The notes: generated by a model from the sequence alone, not told the origin. Positions 15,324 to 23,952 are shown, counted from the stretch's first letter. The stretch: DNA of 35,756 bases from Bacteroidota bacterium (GCA_022567155.1 JADFHN010000040.1:1-35756); one strand, 5' to 3'. Translations and numbers: made by a program.

Positions 15324-17915
15324 ATGGCAAAGCAACGTACCATATCGGAAGATTCTCAACATCAGGAGTTGTCTTCTTTATCAACTCCTGAGGGAGGCAC
15401 AGAGGCAGAAAACAGGCCGAAAGATGTGAGTGGAGAAGGTTTACCTGCCGACACATCGGTGGTAAAAGGAAATAAGGATAATTCAGATAACACAGTAAAT
15501 CTTACGGAAGGTGAAGTAGATATGAAAAAGGAAGAGGATAAAACTCTGCCAGACACCGAAAGCAATTCTGAAAAAAAGAAAGAGTTTTCTGAAACACCTA
15601 TGCCAGATGAAAATAAAAACCCGGATACAGATGTCATTTCTGAGTCATCTGAATCTGCCGGTCTATCATCAGAACTTTTGCAGAAAGAGGAAGAAAAATC
15701 GGCCATTGACGAGAGCATCGAATTTGAAGTTATAGAAAATGAAGAAAGACAAGCGGATACGGATATTTCAACCGCCATAGATTCAGATATTGCTGAAGCT
15801 GGCAAGAAAGTGGAAGAAGAAGGTGATGCAGATACCGGTCCGGATGCCGTTTCGAAAAATGAAATTGATTCAAAAGCAGAAAAAGCTGGTAATTCCGGTA
15901 CGGAGGTGGTTGCTGATGTGGTTGAAAATAAATTAACTGATGATAACATCGGAGAATCAACTGATGCTACCATAACAATTCCAGATGTGGTTACTGCTGA
16001 AAAGGAAGATGCTGACAAAGAACCGACTGAGGTGGATGATAACGGCTTACCGTTAAAAAGCGAGACCACCGAAGAAGTAAAGGTTGAAGATACTCCTTCT
16101 GATGTAGATGGACCAACTCCGGAAGCAGATCATAAGCATAAGAAGGAGCATAAAGAAGACGTGGTACATGGGACACCGGATAGCGAGACAAAAGATGACT
16201 TTGAATTGCAGGATTTCGGTAACTATACGATAGAAGAAATTGTAGAAGTGGTTAAAAAGCTGGCGCACTATAAAGATATGATCAAAGCTGACCGGGTGCT
16301 GCGTCGCATTGAAGGCCGGACGAATAAGTTAAGAGAGGAAGTACGTAATACCGCTTTGAAGAAATTTATAGATGAAGGAGGAGATGAAGACGATTTTAAT
16401 TATAAACCTGATGCACACTTTGATGTATATGATGCCAATTTCAGGTTAATTAAAGACCGGCGGTATTTTTTTTTAAAAGAACTTGAAAAAGAAAAGGAAT
16501 CGAATCTTGCCAAAGCGGAGATAATACTGGACAAATTACGGACTTTTCTGGATGATTCCGAAACCAGCGCCAGCTTCAGGATATTTAAGGAAATACAGAA
16601 TGAATGGAAGAGCCTGGGACCTTTGCCCGGCTCGCATTATAAATCACTGTGGGCCAACTATAATGCGTTGGTAAGCCGGTTTTACGACAGAAGATCGATT
16701 TATTTTGAATTGATCGAGCTTGACAGAAAAAAGAACCTGGAGTATAAATTGCAGCTTTGCGATAAGGCCGAAGCGCTGGAAAAAGTGGAAGATCTAAAAG
16801 ACGCAATCATACAACTGAATGAACTGCATCATGAATTTAAGCATACCGGACCGGTACCACGGATTGAGCAGGAGGCGGTGTGGCAGCGGTTTAAAGCTGC
16901 CAGCGACAAGGTGTATGCACGTAGAAAAGTATATAACACCACGCTAAAGAAAGAACTTGATAAAAATTTGGAGTTAAAACTTGTCATTGCTGAAAAGGTG
17001 CAGCCATTCGCAGATTTCAGTTCGGATTCGATAAAAGAATGGAATGAGAAATCGAGGGATATTCTGGATATTCAGAAAGAATGGGAAAAGGTTGGTGGGC
17101 TACCCAGGGATAAAGCCAAAGAAGTGAACAAAAAGTTCTGGTCAGCATTTAAAAGATATTTCAGTAATAAAAATCACTTCTTCAAAAAATTTGAGGGACA
17201 ACGCGTAGAAAATCTCAAGCTTAAAGAAGAGCTCGTTGTGAAAGTGGATGCGTTAAAAGACAGTACAGACTGGGATGTTACCGCTGAAGAAATGAAGGCA
17301 CTTCAGCAACAATGGAAGGAAATAGGGCCGGTTCCCGAAAAGGTCAGGAATGAAGTTTATAAGAAGTTTAAATCAGCCTGTGATCATTTTTTTAATCGTA
17401 GAAGAGATGGCGCCAAGGGTACCGCCAGGGATTATGAAGAAAATATGAATAAGAAACAGGCAATCATAAAAGAGATTCATAATCTTACGTCGAAAGGCAG
17501 CAATGACATCAACAAGTTGAAAGAACTTCAGATGCAGTACTATGACCTTGGTTTTGTTCCGAAATCAAAGATCAATGCTATTCACAATGAGTTTACGAGT
17601 GCCCTGCAGGAATTTCTTGACCATGCAAATCAATTAGACGATGACTCGAAAGATAAAATATTACTTGAAGGAAAGATCGAAAAGATTAAGCACAGTCCGA
17701 ATGCTGACCGCAAGCTGTATCAGAAGGAACAAACCCTGAAAAAGCAGATCAATCAGATTGAAAACGATATTTCGTTATGGAAAAATAATATTGAGTTTTT
17801 CGCCAATACCAAAAATGCAGAAAAACTTAAGAATGAATTTAACCAGAAGATAATTAAGGCTGCCGAAGAACTCGAACGGATGAAAAAACAGTTGCGGCTG
17901 TTTGTTTCAGCCTGA
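15324..17915 (+). CDS. DUF349-repeat protein with long acidic N-terminus
   Basis: 863 residues from the ATG at 15324, chosen over an in-frame TTG at 15282 that lies 3 bases past the yqgE stop. Residues 1 to about 290 are Glu/Asp/Ser/Thr-rich and look disordered. After that come helical DUF349 repeats marked by a W/F-x-x-x-G-P-L/V-P turn and a basic end: WKSLGPLPG (about 427), FKHTGPVPR (about 506), WEKVGGLPR (about 590), WKEIGPVPE (about 665) and a weaker YDLGFVPK (about 742). The C-terminus is a coiled coil. DUF349 proteins are abundant in Bacteroidetes; their function is not established. It probably shares the miaE-yqgE transcript and ends at a hairpin. Confidence 0.88.
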   Translation: MAKQRTISEDSQHQELSSLSTPEGGTEAENRPKDVSGEGLPADTSVVKGNKDNSDNTVNLTEGEVDMKKEEDKTLPDTESNSEKKKEFSETPMPDENKNPDTDVISESSESAGLSSELLQKEEEKSAIDESIEFEVIENEERQADTDISTAIDSDIAEAGKKVEEEGDADTGPDAVSKNEIDSKAEKAGNSGTEVVADVVENKLTDDNIGESTDATITIPDVVTAEKEDADKEPTEVDDNGLPLKSETTEEVKVEDTPSDVDGPTPEADHKHKKEHKEDVVHGTPDSETKDDFELQDFGNYTIEEIVEVVKKLAHYKDMIKADRVLRRIEGRTNKLREEVRNTALKKFIDEGGDEDDFNYKPDAHFDVYDANFRLIKDRRYFFLKELEKEKESNLAKAEIILDKLRTFLDDSETSASFRIFKEIQNEWKSLGPLPGSHYKSLWANYNALVSRFYDRRSIYFELIELDRKKNLEYKLQLCDKAEALEKVEDLKDAIIQLNELHHEFKHTGPVPRIEQEAVWQRFKAASDKVYARRKVYNTTLKKELDKNLELKLVIAEKVQPFADFSSDSIKEWNEKSRDILDIQKEWEKVGGLPRDKAKEVNKKFWSAFKRYFSNKNHFFKKFEGQRVENLKLKEELVVKVDALKDSTDWDVTAEEMKALQQQWKEIGPVPEKVRNEVYKKFKSACDHFFNRRRDGAKGTARDYEENMNKKQAIIKEIHNLTSKGSNDINKLKELQMQYYDLGFVPKSKINAIHNEFTSALQEFLDHANQLDDDSKDKILLEGKIEKIKHSPNADRKLYQKEQTLKKQINQIENDISLWKNNIEFFANTKNAEKLKNEFNQKIIKAAEELERMKKQLRLFVSA

Positions 17916-17942
17916 GCGGAAAAGGAAATTCTATTTTCTGCT
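17915..17942 (+). terminator. Likely terminator after the DUF349 gene
   Basis: AGCGGAAAA (17915-17923) pairs with TTTTCTGCT (17934-17942), with one G-U pair and a 10-base loop. It starts on the last base of the stop codon. The T-rich right arm and following TTGTT support termination. Confidence 0.5.
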
Positions 17943-18039
17943 TGTTAAATCTAATACGCACATTATTTTTGCACTTTGTTTCGGTCACAAGCACGTGGGA
18001 AGCACCTGGATTGTGAATCTGAAACATATAATTTAGTAA

Positions 18040-18113
18040 GCCTCCTTAGCTCAGCTGGCCAGAGCAGCTCACTTGTAATGAGCGGGTCGGCGGTTCGAAT
18101 CCGTCAGGAGGCT
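18040..18113 (+). tRNA. tRNA-Thr (UGU anticodon)
   Basis: A full 74-base cloverleaf: acceptor GCCTCCT/AGGAGGC, D arm GCTC/GAGC, anticodon stem GCTCA/TGAGC with loop CTTGTAA giving UGU, T arm GGCGG/CCGTC with one G-U pair and loop TTCGAAT, discriminator T. CCA is not encoded. A copy of its last 17 bases recurs downstream. Confidence 0.95.
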
Positions 18114-18118
18114 CATCG

Positions 18119-18219
18119 TTAAAAATGCAGTTTAAAATTTGCAAAACACGGAAAGTGAAGCTTGCTTCAGCTTTGCGGGTGAAGCAAATTAATTGCACTG
18201 GCAATTTCTGCATTTTTAA
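18119..18219. repeat. 101-bp imperfect palindrome after tRNA-Thr
   Basis: TTAAAAATGCAG (18119-18130) and CTGCATTTTTAA (18208-18219) are a perfect 12-bp inverted repeat. Inner sequences also pair in part (AAATTTGC with GCAATTT), and a GAAGC-TT-GCTTC hairpin lies at 18157-18168. It begins five bases after the tRNA and has no credible ORF. It looks like a small non-autonomous element. Confidence 0.5.
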
Positions 18220-18253
18220 TGTGTTGCCACTCCAATATTGGATCAACGGAGTT

Positions 18254-18270
18254 AATCCGTCAGGAGGCTC
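18254..18270 (+). repeat. Second copy of the tRNA-Thr 3' end (attachment-site-like)
   Basis: AATCCGTCAGGAGGCTC here is identical over 17 bases to 18098-18114, the T arm and acceptor end of tRNA-Thr, 156 bases upstream. The two copies bound the 101-bp palindrome. A duplicated tRNA 3' end is what integration at a tRNA gene leaves behind. Confidence 0.65.
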
Positions 18271-18273
18271 GAT

Positions 18274-18330
18274 GAAGCAGAGCGCAGCTCACTTCACCGC
18301 GCCGCTGTGAATTTATTTTACTGCGGTGCA
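18274..18330. repeat. 57-bp flanking repeat, left copy
   Basis: Starts GAAGCAGAG and contains GCTGTGAATTTATTT and CTGC. It is related to 18692-18748 on the other side of the GIY-YIG gene, with scattered mismatches and one shifted base. It begins three bases past the tRNA-end copy. It contains CAGAGCGCAGCTCACTT, close to the D-arm/anticodon-arm sequence CAGAGCAGCTCACTT of tRNA-Thr, so part of it may be tRNA-derived. Confidence 0.5.
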
Positions 18331-18346
18331 TGCTAAAGAGATATAT

Positions 18347-18382
18347 CCCTCATATTTAATTATACATGAGGGTTTCTTATTT
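18347..18382 (+). terminator. Intrinsic terminator upstream of the GIY-YIG gene
   Basis: CCCTCAT (18347-18353) pairs with ATGAGGG (18366-18372), followed by TTTCTTATTT. It would end the tRNA-Thr transcript. The first in-frame ATG of the nuclease ORF (18366) lies inside the right arm, which argues for the later start at 18390. Confidence 0.65.
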
Positions 18383-18389
18383 GAGGAAA

Positions 18390-18674
18390 ATGAAGTTATC
18401 ATACTGCGTATATGTATTAATCAGTTTGAAGGATAAAAGGTTTTACATAGGTTACAGTAGAAATTTAGATCAAAGGTTGCTGGACCACGGCTATGGAAAA
18501 GTTGCAAGTACCAAGAGTAAACGGCTGCTAGAATTAATATATTATGAATATCACAAAAATAAATATGACGCCTTGCGAAGAGAAAGGTATTTTAAAACAT
18601 CCGCTGGCAAAAAAGGATTAAAACTAATGTTGCGAGAAAAAGTCAAAAAACTGAATAAAGCATTTGACAATTAA
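18390..18674 (+). CDS. GIY-YIG nuclease domain protein (COG2827-like)
   Basis: 94 residues from ATG 18390; an upstream ATG at 18366 falls in a terminator stem. It is a bare GIY-YIG domain: YCVYVLISL (residues 5-13) is the GIY strand, RFYIGYS (17-23) the YIG strand, followed by R29 of the NLDQRLLDH helix, LELIYYEYHKNKYDALRRERYFKTSAGKKG and a basic tail. The catalytic Tyr, Arg and Glu positions look intact. Short single-domain proteins of this kind are multicopy in Bacteroidetes and often lie next to tRNA genes. The cellular role is not known; homing-like mobility is possible. It is flanked by related 57-bp repeats. Confidence 0.88.
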   Translation: MKLSYCVYVLISLKDKRFYIGYSRNLDQRLLDHGYGKVASTKSKRLLELIYYEYHKNKYDALRRERYFKTSAGKKGLKLMLREKVKKLNKAFDN

Positions 18675-18691
18675 GCCTTTCCAATATCTGT

Positions 18692-18748
18692 GAAGCAGAG
18701 TAGAACTCGCTTACTGCACTGCTGTGAATTTATTTCTACTGCAGAGCA
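18692..18748. repeat. 57-bp flanking repeat, right copy
   Basis: Starts GAAGCAGAG 18 bases after the GIY-YIG stop and has the same GCTGTGAATTTATTT core and CTGC...GCA end as 18274-18330. Both are followed by a purine-rich stretch and then CTCATAT, so the similarity may reach past 57 bp. Confidence 0.5.
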
Positions 18749-18814
18749 AAAGAAAAATATAGCCTCATATCCATCCTGGACCAATATAGATTCAGACGCG
18801 AATGTTAGCGAATG

Positions 18815-19351
18815 TTATTGATCTTCGCCTCCATCGTCATTTTCTCCTTCCTCCTGTGTCTGGGCCAACGCCATCATGTCAAGTGTGATCTCCGTGTCGT
18901 TAAATATATCACCCTGAGCAACGATTTTGTTGTCAACTACTTGCATGACTACATGTACAGGAATTTCATAATCTTTATTTGTTGCGTCATTATGGCCTAT
19001 CCATACTGTCCATAAGTGAACCCAATGTTCACCATCATCATTGATAATGCTTTCCCAGATCTGGGGCTCCATTTTGTAGGAGGATATTGGTTCAAGTGCA
19101 CTTTTCAGATCTTCAACATATTGCTGTACTGTAAAACCTTCATTCGTAGTCCAGTTTACATTTCTCCAGATCCTGGCAGTATCAGCATAAATTTCCGGAT
19201 AAGAATCCCAGTTTCCAGCCAGATAGGCGTCAACCAATTTTTTCCCGAGGTCAATCTCGGGGGATTCGGTAAAGTACTGTTTTTCAGCGGGTGCCTGGCA
19301 GGACGCAATGATGAGTCCCGCTCCGAGAACAAATAATAACGAGGTTTTCAT
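18815..19351 (-). CDS. SnoaL-like (NTF2-fold) lipoprotein
   Basis: 178 residues from the ATG at 19351; the longer frame to 19459 adds residues before the signal peptide and is not favoured. MKTSLLFVLGAGLIIASC is a lipoprotein signal with Cys at residue 18. The body has an NTF2/SnoaL-like pattern: a first helix with KKLVDAYLAGNWDSYPEIYAD, a middle with WESIINDDGEHWVHLWTVWIGHN, and a last strand VHVVMQVVDNKIVAQGDIFND. Such domains bind small ligands or act as cyclases; nothing here shows which. The C-terminal tail is very acidic. Confidence 0.7.
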   Translation of the reverse strand: MKTSLLFVLGAGLIIASCQAPAEKQYFTESPEIDLGKKLVDAYLAGNWDSYPEIYADTARIWRNVNWTTNEGFTVQQYVEDLKSALEPISSYKMEPQIWESIINDDGEHWVHLWTVWIGHNDATNKDYEIPVHVVMQVVDNKIVAQGDIFNDTEITLDMMALAQTQEEGENDDGGEDQ

Positions 19352-19590
19352 AGTTGTTAAGATTTGGTTTGACAAGTAAGTTAGTGAAATATTATAAGGA
19401 ATGATAAAATAAGTGTGAATCACAGGTTTTGAAAACTTAAAGGTAAGTAGTTTCGTCAAAGATTAGATTTACGATGGCAGCAGAAAATTTCAGCTTCATA
19501 ATGCGACCTGAATTTCATACTAAACCAATTACAGACAACAAATCAGCGCAGGAGGTATGCAATTCTGCTGATTCCTGAGGCGGTAAAATT

Positions 19591-19878
19591 TCAAATATTT
19601 ATTATCCTTTTAGTCATTACTTCTTCACGGAGTGAAGCGTAATATTCTTTGAATGAAGTGATGATATCCAGTTTGAAAAGATCGGGATAGTCGAGTTGAC
19701 GGTAAACGTACTTTATCCAGCTATGACCGAAAAGCTTCCGGTAATATTTCATTGTTTTTTCCCATGCCAGTTTGTCCCAGGCGTAATAGTTTTCCGATAT
19801 CAGGTCAAGAATTTGCTGTAGCTGAATATTTGGATATGTGTACTTGTAAAGCTGATGTGCTATTTTTATTGTATTCAT
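19591..19878 (-). CDS. Small hypothetical protein
   Basis: 95 residues, rich in Tyr, Ile, Leu and Lys, predicted helical (for example QLQQILDLISENYYAWDKLAWEKTMKYYRKLFG). No signal peptide or known domain is seen. The composition is like real cytoplasmic proteins and no better ORF overlaps it. The 239-base gap to its left contains a 34-codon plus-strand frame (from about 19472) that I do not call. Confidence 0.45.
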   Translation of the reverse strand: MNTIKIAHQLYKYTYPNIQLQQILDLISENYYAWDKLAWEKTMKYYRKLFGHSWIKYVYRQLDYPDLFKLDIITSFKEYYASLREEVMTKRIINI

Positions 19879-20032
19879 GACTTAATTTAAAACTATTTAA
19901 TCTTTAAAACGTAATATTGATTAAATTGGTTTCACAAATTCCATCTTTTTTTATAAAAACGTCGAAAAAGGTGATGAACAGAGGATTTATTACAAACTAC
20001 TTAAAGCCTCAAATATCAAGGTCAGCCATTCA

Positions 20033-21880
20033 CTACCATCCGATGCCATAATCCTCCCCGTGATTGCTGCTGCCACCCCAGAACGATCCGTGTTTCCAGT
20101 CGAAAAAAACCGCATTGATCGGGCCTGATGTGCGGCTTCTGTATTCCAGTCTGTAGCCCATTTTCTTTAGTTCTTTACGTGTCCACGGAGGTGTAGTTTC
20201 ATTGAGCAACAGCCGGCCTGGTTCAATTTTATGGTCTCCGAATGAGCTGCGCATCTGGTAGCTGTTAATATTTGCCGCTTCAGCAGCTTCCTGCACATTC
20301 ATATTGAATTCTACAATGTTCAGAAAAAATTGCAGGAGGTTTTGATCCTGGGAGTCGCCGCCCTGAACGGCAAATGACAGAAAAGGTTTCCCATCTTTCA
20401 ACGCAATTGTTGGCGTTAAGGTAGCCCGTGGCCGCTTGCCAGGTGTGAGTACGTTAAATGGATTTTGGTTTTCATCCATCACAAAGCTTTGCATGCGCTG
20501 GCTCATGCCAACACCGGTATTGCCTGCGATGGCAGCGGGTATCCATCCGCCACTGGGGGTGATAGAAACCACCCAGCCTTCTGCATCCACAGCTTGTATA
20601 GAGGTGGTGCCGGCCAGAAACCCTTCTTCGTAAGACATCTTGTCGATATCTTGAATCGTATGTAAACCGGAAACTTTATTTTCCCATTTTTTCAATATAT
20701 CCAGGTATGGATTCACTTTTCCCTCAAAGGGATATGGGTCACCGGGCTTTGCATTTTCATTGTTCTTATCTTTTGTGATCTCTTTAATGCGTTCTTTCGC
20801 GTAATCTTTGGAGAGCAGCCCTTTGATGGGTTCTTCCGGCGGGAAATAAGGATCGCCATAATAAAAATCCCGGTCGGCATAGGCGAGGTTCATGACCTGG
20901 TACAGCGTATGAATGTAGGAGGTACTGTTGTACCCTAAACTTTTTAAATCGAAATTTTCGAGCATGTTCAATGACTGGAGCATTACCGGGCTTTGAACCC
21001 AGGTGGTAAGCTTATATACTTCAATGCCCTTATAGGTCGTCATCACCGGCTCTTCAATATATACTTTCCAATTGGCCAGGTCTTTCATGGTAATCAATCC
21101 TCCTTGTTCCTGGCAGCCTCTGACAAACTCTATGGCAATATCGCCTTTGTAGAACCTGTCATACGCCGCATAAATGGCTTCTTTTCTCGATTTTCCTTTT
21201 GAAAGTGCTTTTTGTTCGGCTTCTACCAACTTCTGCAAAGTTGCCAGCAGGTCGGTCTGCCTGAATATTTCTCCTGGCCAGGGAGCTTCACGGTCTTCGC
21301 CTTCATGAACAAGAAACACCTTTTTGGACCAGGGCCATTCCCTGATCCGGTCTTTGTGCCTTTCAATGGCATTCGCCGCCTGGGCTTCAATCGGGTAGCC
21401 TTCTGCCATCTGCATGGCCGGCGCAAGTACATCTTTCAGGTTCATGGTGCCATACTCTGCCAGCATTGTCATAAGTCCTCCGGGGGTACCGGGAGTAACG
21501 GCACTCAGCGGACCATAGGCAGGCGGATATTTCATTTCCTTTTCAATGAAAAACTCAGGAGTGGCGCCTGTAGGGGCAACTCCCAATGCATTGATGCCTA
21601 TTACTTTACCGGTTTTGGGATTATAAATCAATGCCTGGGTTTCGCCGCCCCAGCTTAGTACATCCCACATTGTGCTGGTTGCAGCCAGCATGGCACAGGC
21701 GGCGTCAACGGCATTGCCGCCCTGGTTAAATATCATGGCGCCGGCGGTAGCACCAAGCGGTTTTCCGGTAATGGCCATCCAGTGTTTGCCGTGTAAGACA
21801 GGTTTCTGGGTAGATTGTGCAACGATGGTTAATGGAAGTAAAATAATAAAAACAAGGATAAATGTTCGGAAGGTTTTCAT
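20033..21880 (-). CDS. Gamma-glutamyltransferase family protein
   Basis: 615 residues from the ATG at 21880, where a clean signal peptide begins (MKTFRTFILVFIILLPLTIVAQ); the longer frame to 21943 adds an implausible extension. The N-terminal large-subunit part shows GKHWMAITGKPLGATAGAMIFNQGGNAVDAACAMLAA and SAVTPGTPGGLMTML. The self-cleavage/nucleophile Thr lies in AGTTSIQAVDAEGWVVS (about residues 430-445). The small subunit has GKRPRATLTPTIALKDGKPFLSFAVQGGD. Family members cleave gamma-glutamyl bonds such as in glutathione in the periplasm. The substrate here is uncertain, since this organism probably uses bacillithiol. Confidence 0.88.
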   Translation of the reverse strand: MKTFRTFILVFIILLPLTIVAQSTQKPVLHGKHWMAITGKPLGATAGAMIFNQGGNAVDAACAMLAATSTMWDVLSWGGETQALIYNPKTGKVIGINALGVAPTGATPEFFIEKEMKYPPAYGPLSAVTPGTPGGLMTMLAEYGTMNLKDVLAPAMQMAEGYPIEAQAANAIERHKDRIREWPWSKKVFLVHEGEDREAPWPGEIFRQTDLLATLQKLVEAEQKALSKGKSRKEAIYAAYDRFYKGDIAIEFVRGCQEQGGLITMKDLANWKVYIEEPVMTTYKGIEVYKLTTWVQSPVMLQSLNMLENFDLKSLGYNSTSYIHTLYQVMNLAYADRDFYYGDPYFPPEEPIKGLLSKDYAKERIKEITKDKNNENAKPGDPYPFEGKVNPYLDILKKWENKVSGLHTIQDIDKMSYEEGFLAGTTSIQAVDAEGWVVSITPSGGWIPAAIAGNTGVGMSQRMQSFVMDENQNPFNVLTPGKRPRATLTPTIALKDGKPFLSFAVQGGDSQDQNLLQFFLNIVEFNMNVQEAAEAANINSYQMRSSFGDHKIEPGRLLLNETTPPWTRKELKKMGYRLEYRSRTSGPINAVFFDWKHGSFWGGSSNHGEDYGIGW

Positions 21881-22024
21881 AACTGAATTGATTTGCGTAG
21901 CTAAAATTAGCAAAAAAATATTGATTTGTTGACGTAATACCATTAGGTTGTTTTTTGTTTGGTAAAAATCCCGTACTATTCAACCAGTGGAGGATATCAC
22001 GGTTATTAATCTTAAAAAAATAAT

Positions 22025-22783
22025 ATGAAAAAACTACTTTTGGTAACCCTGATGCTTAGTGTAGTGAGCAGCATACAGGGGCAAACCTCGTCAGGCGATC
22101 ACTTTGACACCGGAAAAGGCAGCCTGACTATCTATCCGGTTTTACATGGAACACTGGCGCTCACATGGGGTAACAGGACCATTCTTGTGGATCCCTATGG
22201 AGGTAAAGATGCATTGGGTGCATTTTCCGAACCTGATTTGATTTTAATTACGGATATTCACGGTGACCACCTGAATAGTGAGACACTTGATGAAATTAAC
22301 ACGGAGAATGCTTTGTTTGTAGTGCCGCAGGCGGTAGCCGACAAAATGGACGAGAAATACAGGCAGCAGATCAAGGTATTGCAAAACGGAACGGAAACAG
22401 TGTGGAATGACATAGAAATTGTGGCATTGCCGATGTATAACCTACCTGAAAGCGCTGATTCAAGGCATACGAAAGGCAGGGGAAACGGATATGTGTTGAC
22501 CATTGGAAATAAAAAGATATACATATCCGGAGATACGGAAGATATTCCGGAAATGCGTGCCTTAAAAGATATTGACATTTCTTTTATTTGCATGAATATG
22601 CCATATACCATGAACGTCGAACAGGCAGCCGATGCCGTCCTGGAATTTAAACCCCGCGTCGTTTATCCGTATCATTACAGGGGCTCAGGTGGTTTAAGTG
22701 ATGTGGAAAAATTTAAATCCCTTGTCAATGCCGGCGATAAAAACATTGAGGTCCGGTTGAGAGACTGGTACCCGGGAAATTGA
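22025..22783 (+). CDS. Exported metallo-beta-lactamase-fold hydrolase
   Basis: A 252-residue protein with a signal peptide (MKKLLLVTLMLSVVSSIQG). It belongs to the UlaG-like group of the fold: ILVDPYGG at about 55-62, the metal motif TDIHGDHL at about 76-83, GNGYVLTIGNKKIYISGDTEDIPE near 155-178 with the metal-bridging Asp, and YPYHYRG near the end with a metal His. The substrate is unknown. It is divergent from the gamma-glutamyltransferase gene across 144 bases. Confidence 0.82.
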   Translation: MKKLLLVTLMLSVVSSIQGQTSSGDHFDTGKGSLTIYPVLHGTLALTWGNRTILVDPYGGKDALGAFSEPDLILITDIHGDHLNSETLDEINTENALFVVPQAVADKMDEKYRQQIKVLQNGTETVWNDIEIVALPMYNLPESADSRHTKGRGNGYVLTIGNKKIYISGDTEDIPEMRALKDIDISFICMNMPYTMNVEQAADAVLEFKPRVVYPYHYRGSGGLSDVEKFKSLVNAGDKNIEVRLRDWYPGN

Positions 22784-22862
22784 TTGCCACTGACTGGGAC
22801 AAATTGCCGCGTTTTCTTATGTAATACGTCTCTACCTTTCCCACTATGCCACCCATAATTCA

Positions 22863-23933
22863 TTATTCAATGGTTTTAACGCCGGAATGATATACGTGAT
22901 GCATGATAAACACAAATCCTCCAAATAATACCAATGCACCGAATTGATGCAGGACTCCCAGAATCACAGGAACTTTAAACAAGAGTGTGGTTATGCCCAG
23001 AAGCAGTTGTATAATGAGGACCATTAATAGGATGGTGGTTCCTGTAAACAAGGTCAATTTTTGAAACGACCCTGATCCTGTTTTTTTATATGTTTTATTA
23101 TTCTTTACCAGATACCACATCCAAATGATAAAACCGGCAACCACAAAGGCCAGCGTGCGGTGCATAAACTGCACAAGTGTAATGTTGTTTAAAAAAGCTG
23201 ACAAACCTTCCCGTGTAATTGAATTCAATACCTCATCCGGTATCCATACGCCGCCCATCATTGGCCAGGTATTGTAATACAACCCTGCCTTTAATCCCGC
23301 CACAAAAGCGCCATAGATAATCTGCAGGATAAGAAGGGCAAAACCTGATTTGATGATCCGGCCCAGTTTATCGTCAACTTTCGGATAACGGCTTGGATTG
23401 ATAATACTAAATATAGTCCACAGGATGAATCCGATGACGGCAAACGCCGTAATCAAGTGCGCTGCAAGCCTGAGATGACTTACATGAGGATCATTTACCA
23501 GGCCGCTTTTCACCATAAACCATCCGAGAAATCCCTGGAATGCACCAAGCACGAAAATAAACAGTAGTTTCATCAATAGCTTTCTGTCAACGCGTTTTTG
23601 AATCACAAAAACGGCAAATGGTATAATGAATACCAGTCCGGTAAGGCGACCCAGCATACGGTGTATATATTCCCACCAGAATATTGATTTGAACTCACGT
23701 AATGTAAAGGCGTAATTCACTACGTTGTATTCCGGAAACTGCTTATACTTTTCAAAAGTCTCTTGCCATTGGGCATCATTTAAGGGAGGAATGCTCCCCA
23801 TGATCAGCTTCCATTCCACCATTGACAGACCTGATTGAGTAAGCCGGGTAATGCCTCCGATAATCACCATGGAAGCTACAAGTACCACTCCGGTAAAGAG
23901 CCATATCACCACAGGTTTATGTTTTTGTTCCAT
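22863..23933 (-). CDS. ctaA: Heme A synthase (COX15/CtaA)
   Basis: A 356-residue membrane protein with eight predicted segments in two four-helix halves. The heme-ligand histidines are in place: IHRMLGRLTG (first half), HVSHLRLAAHL, then FMHRTLAFV and VLHQFGALVLF in the second half. The N-terminal GGITRLTQSGLSMVEWKLIMGSIPPL is typical of the COX15-type (mitochondrial/alphaproteobacterial) subgroup. It oxidises heme O to heme A for aa3-type oxidases, indicating aerobic respiration. It has its own promoter at 23953-23982. Confidence 0.95.
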   Translation of the reverse strand: MEQKHKPVVIWLFTGVVLVASMVIIGGITRLTQSGLSMVEWKLIMGSIPPLNDAQWQETFEKYKQFPEYNVVNYAFTLREFKSIFWWEYIHRMLGRLTGLVFIIPFAVFVIQKRVDRKLLMKLLFIFVLGAFQGFLGWFMVKSGLVNDPHVSHLRLAAHLITAFAVIGFILWTIFSIINPSRYPKVDDKLGRIIKSGFALLILQIIYGAFVAGLKAGLYYNTWPMMGGVWIPDEVLNSITREGLSAFLNNITLVQFMHRTLAFVVAGFIIWMWYLVKNNKTYKKTGSGSFQKLTLFTGTTILLMVLIIQLLLGITTLLFKVPVILGVLHQFGALVLFGGFVFIMHHVYHSGVKTIE

Positions 23934-23952
23934 TCAATCAAAAATCAGGAGG

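Noticed and set aside
15362-16069. 235-codon minus-strand frame opposite the DUF349 gene
   Set aside because: Its Ser-rich, low-complexity translation is the complement of the Glu/Asp/Ser-rich coding strand; it has no motif or start signal.
18125-18310. 61-codon frame after tRNA-Thr
   Set aside because: It runs through the palindrome and the copied tRNA end, so it is not a plausible gene.
19472-19576. 34-codon plus-strand frame
   Set aside because: Short, no signal, no neighbour relation; chance is likely.
21212-21658. 148-codon plus-strand frame inside the gamma-glutamyltransferase gene
   Set aside because: It is antisense to a well-supported coding region and has a composition of Cys, Phe and Gly typical of shadow frames.
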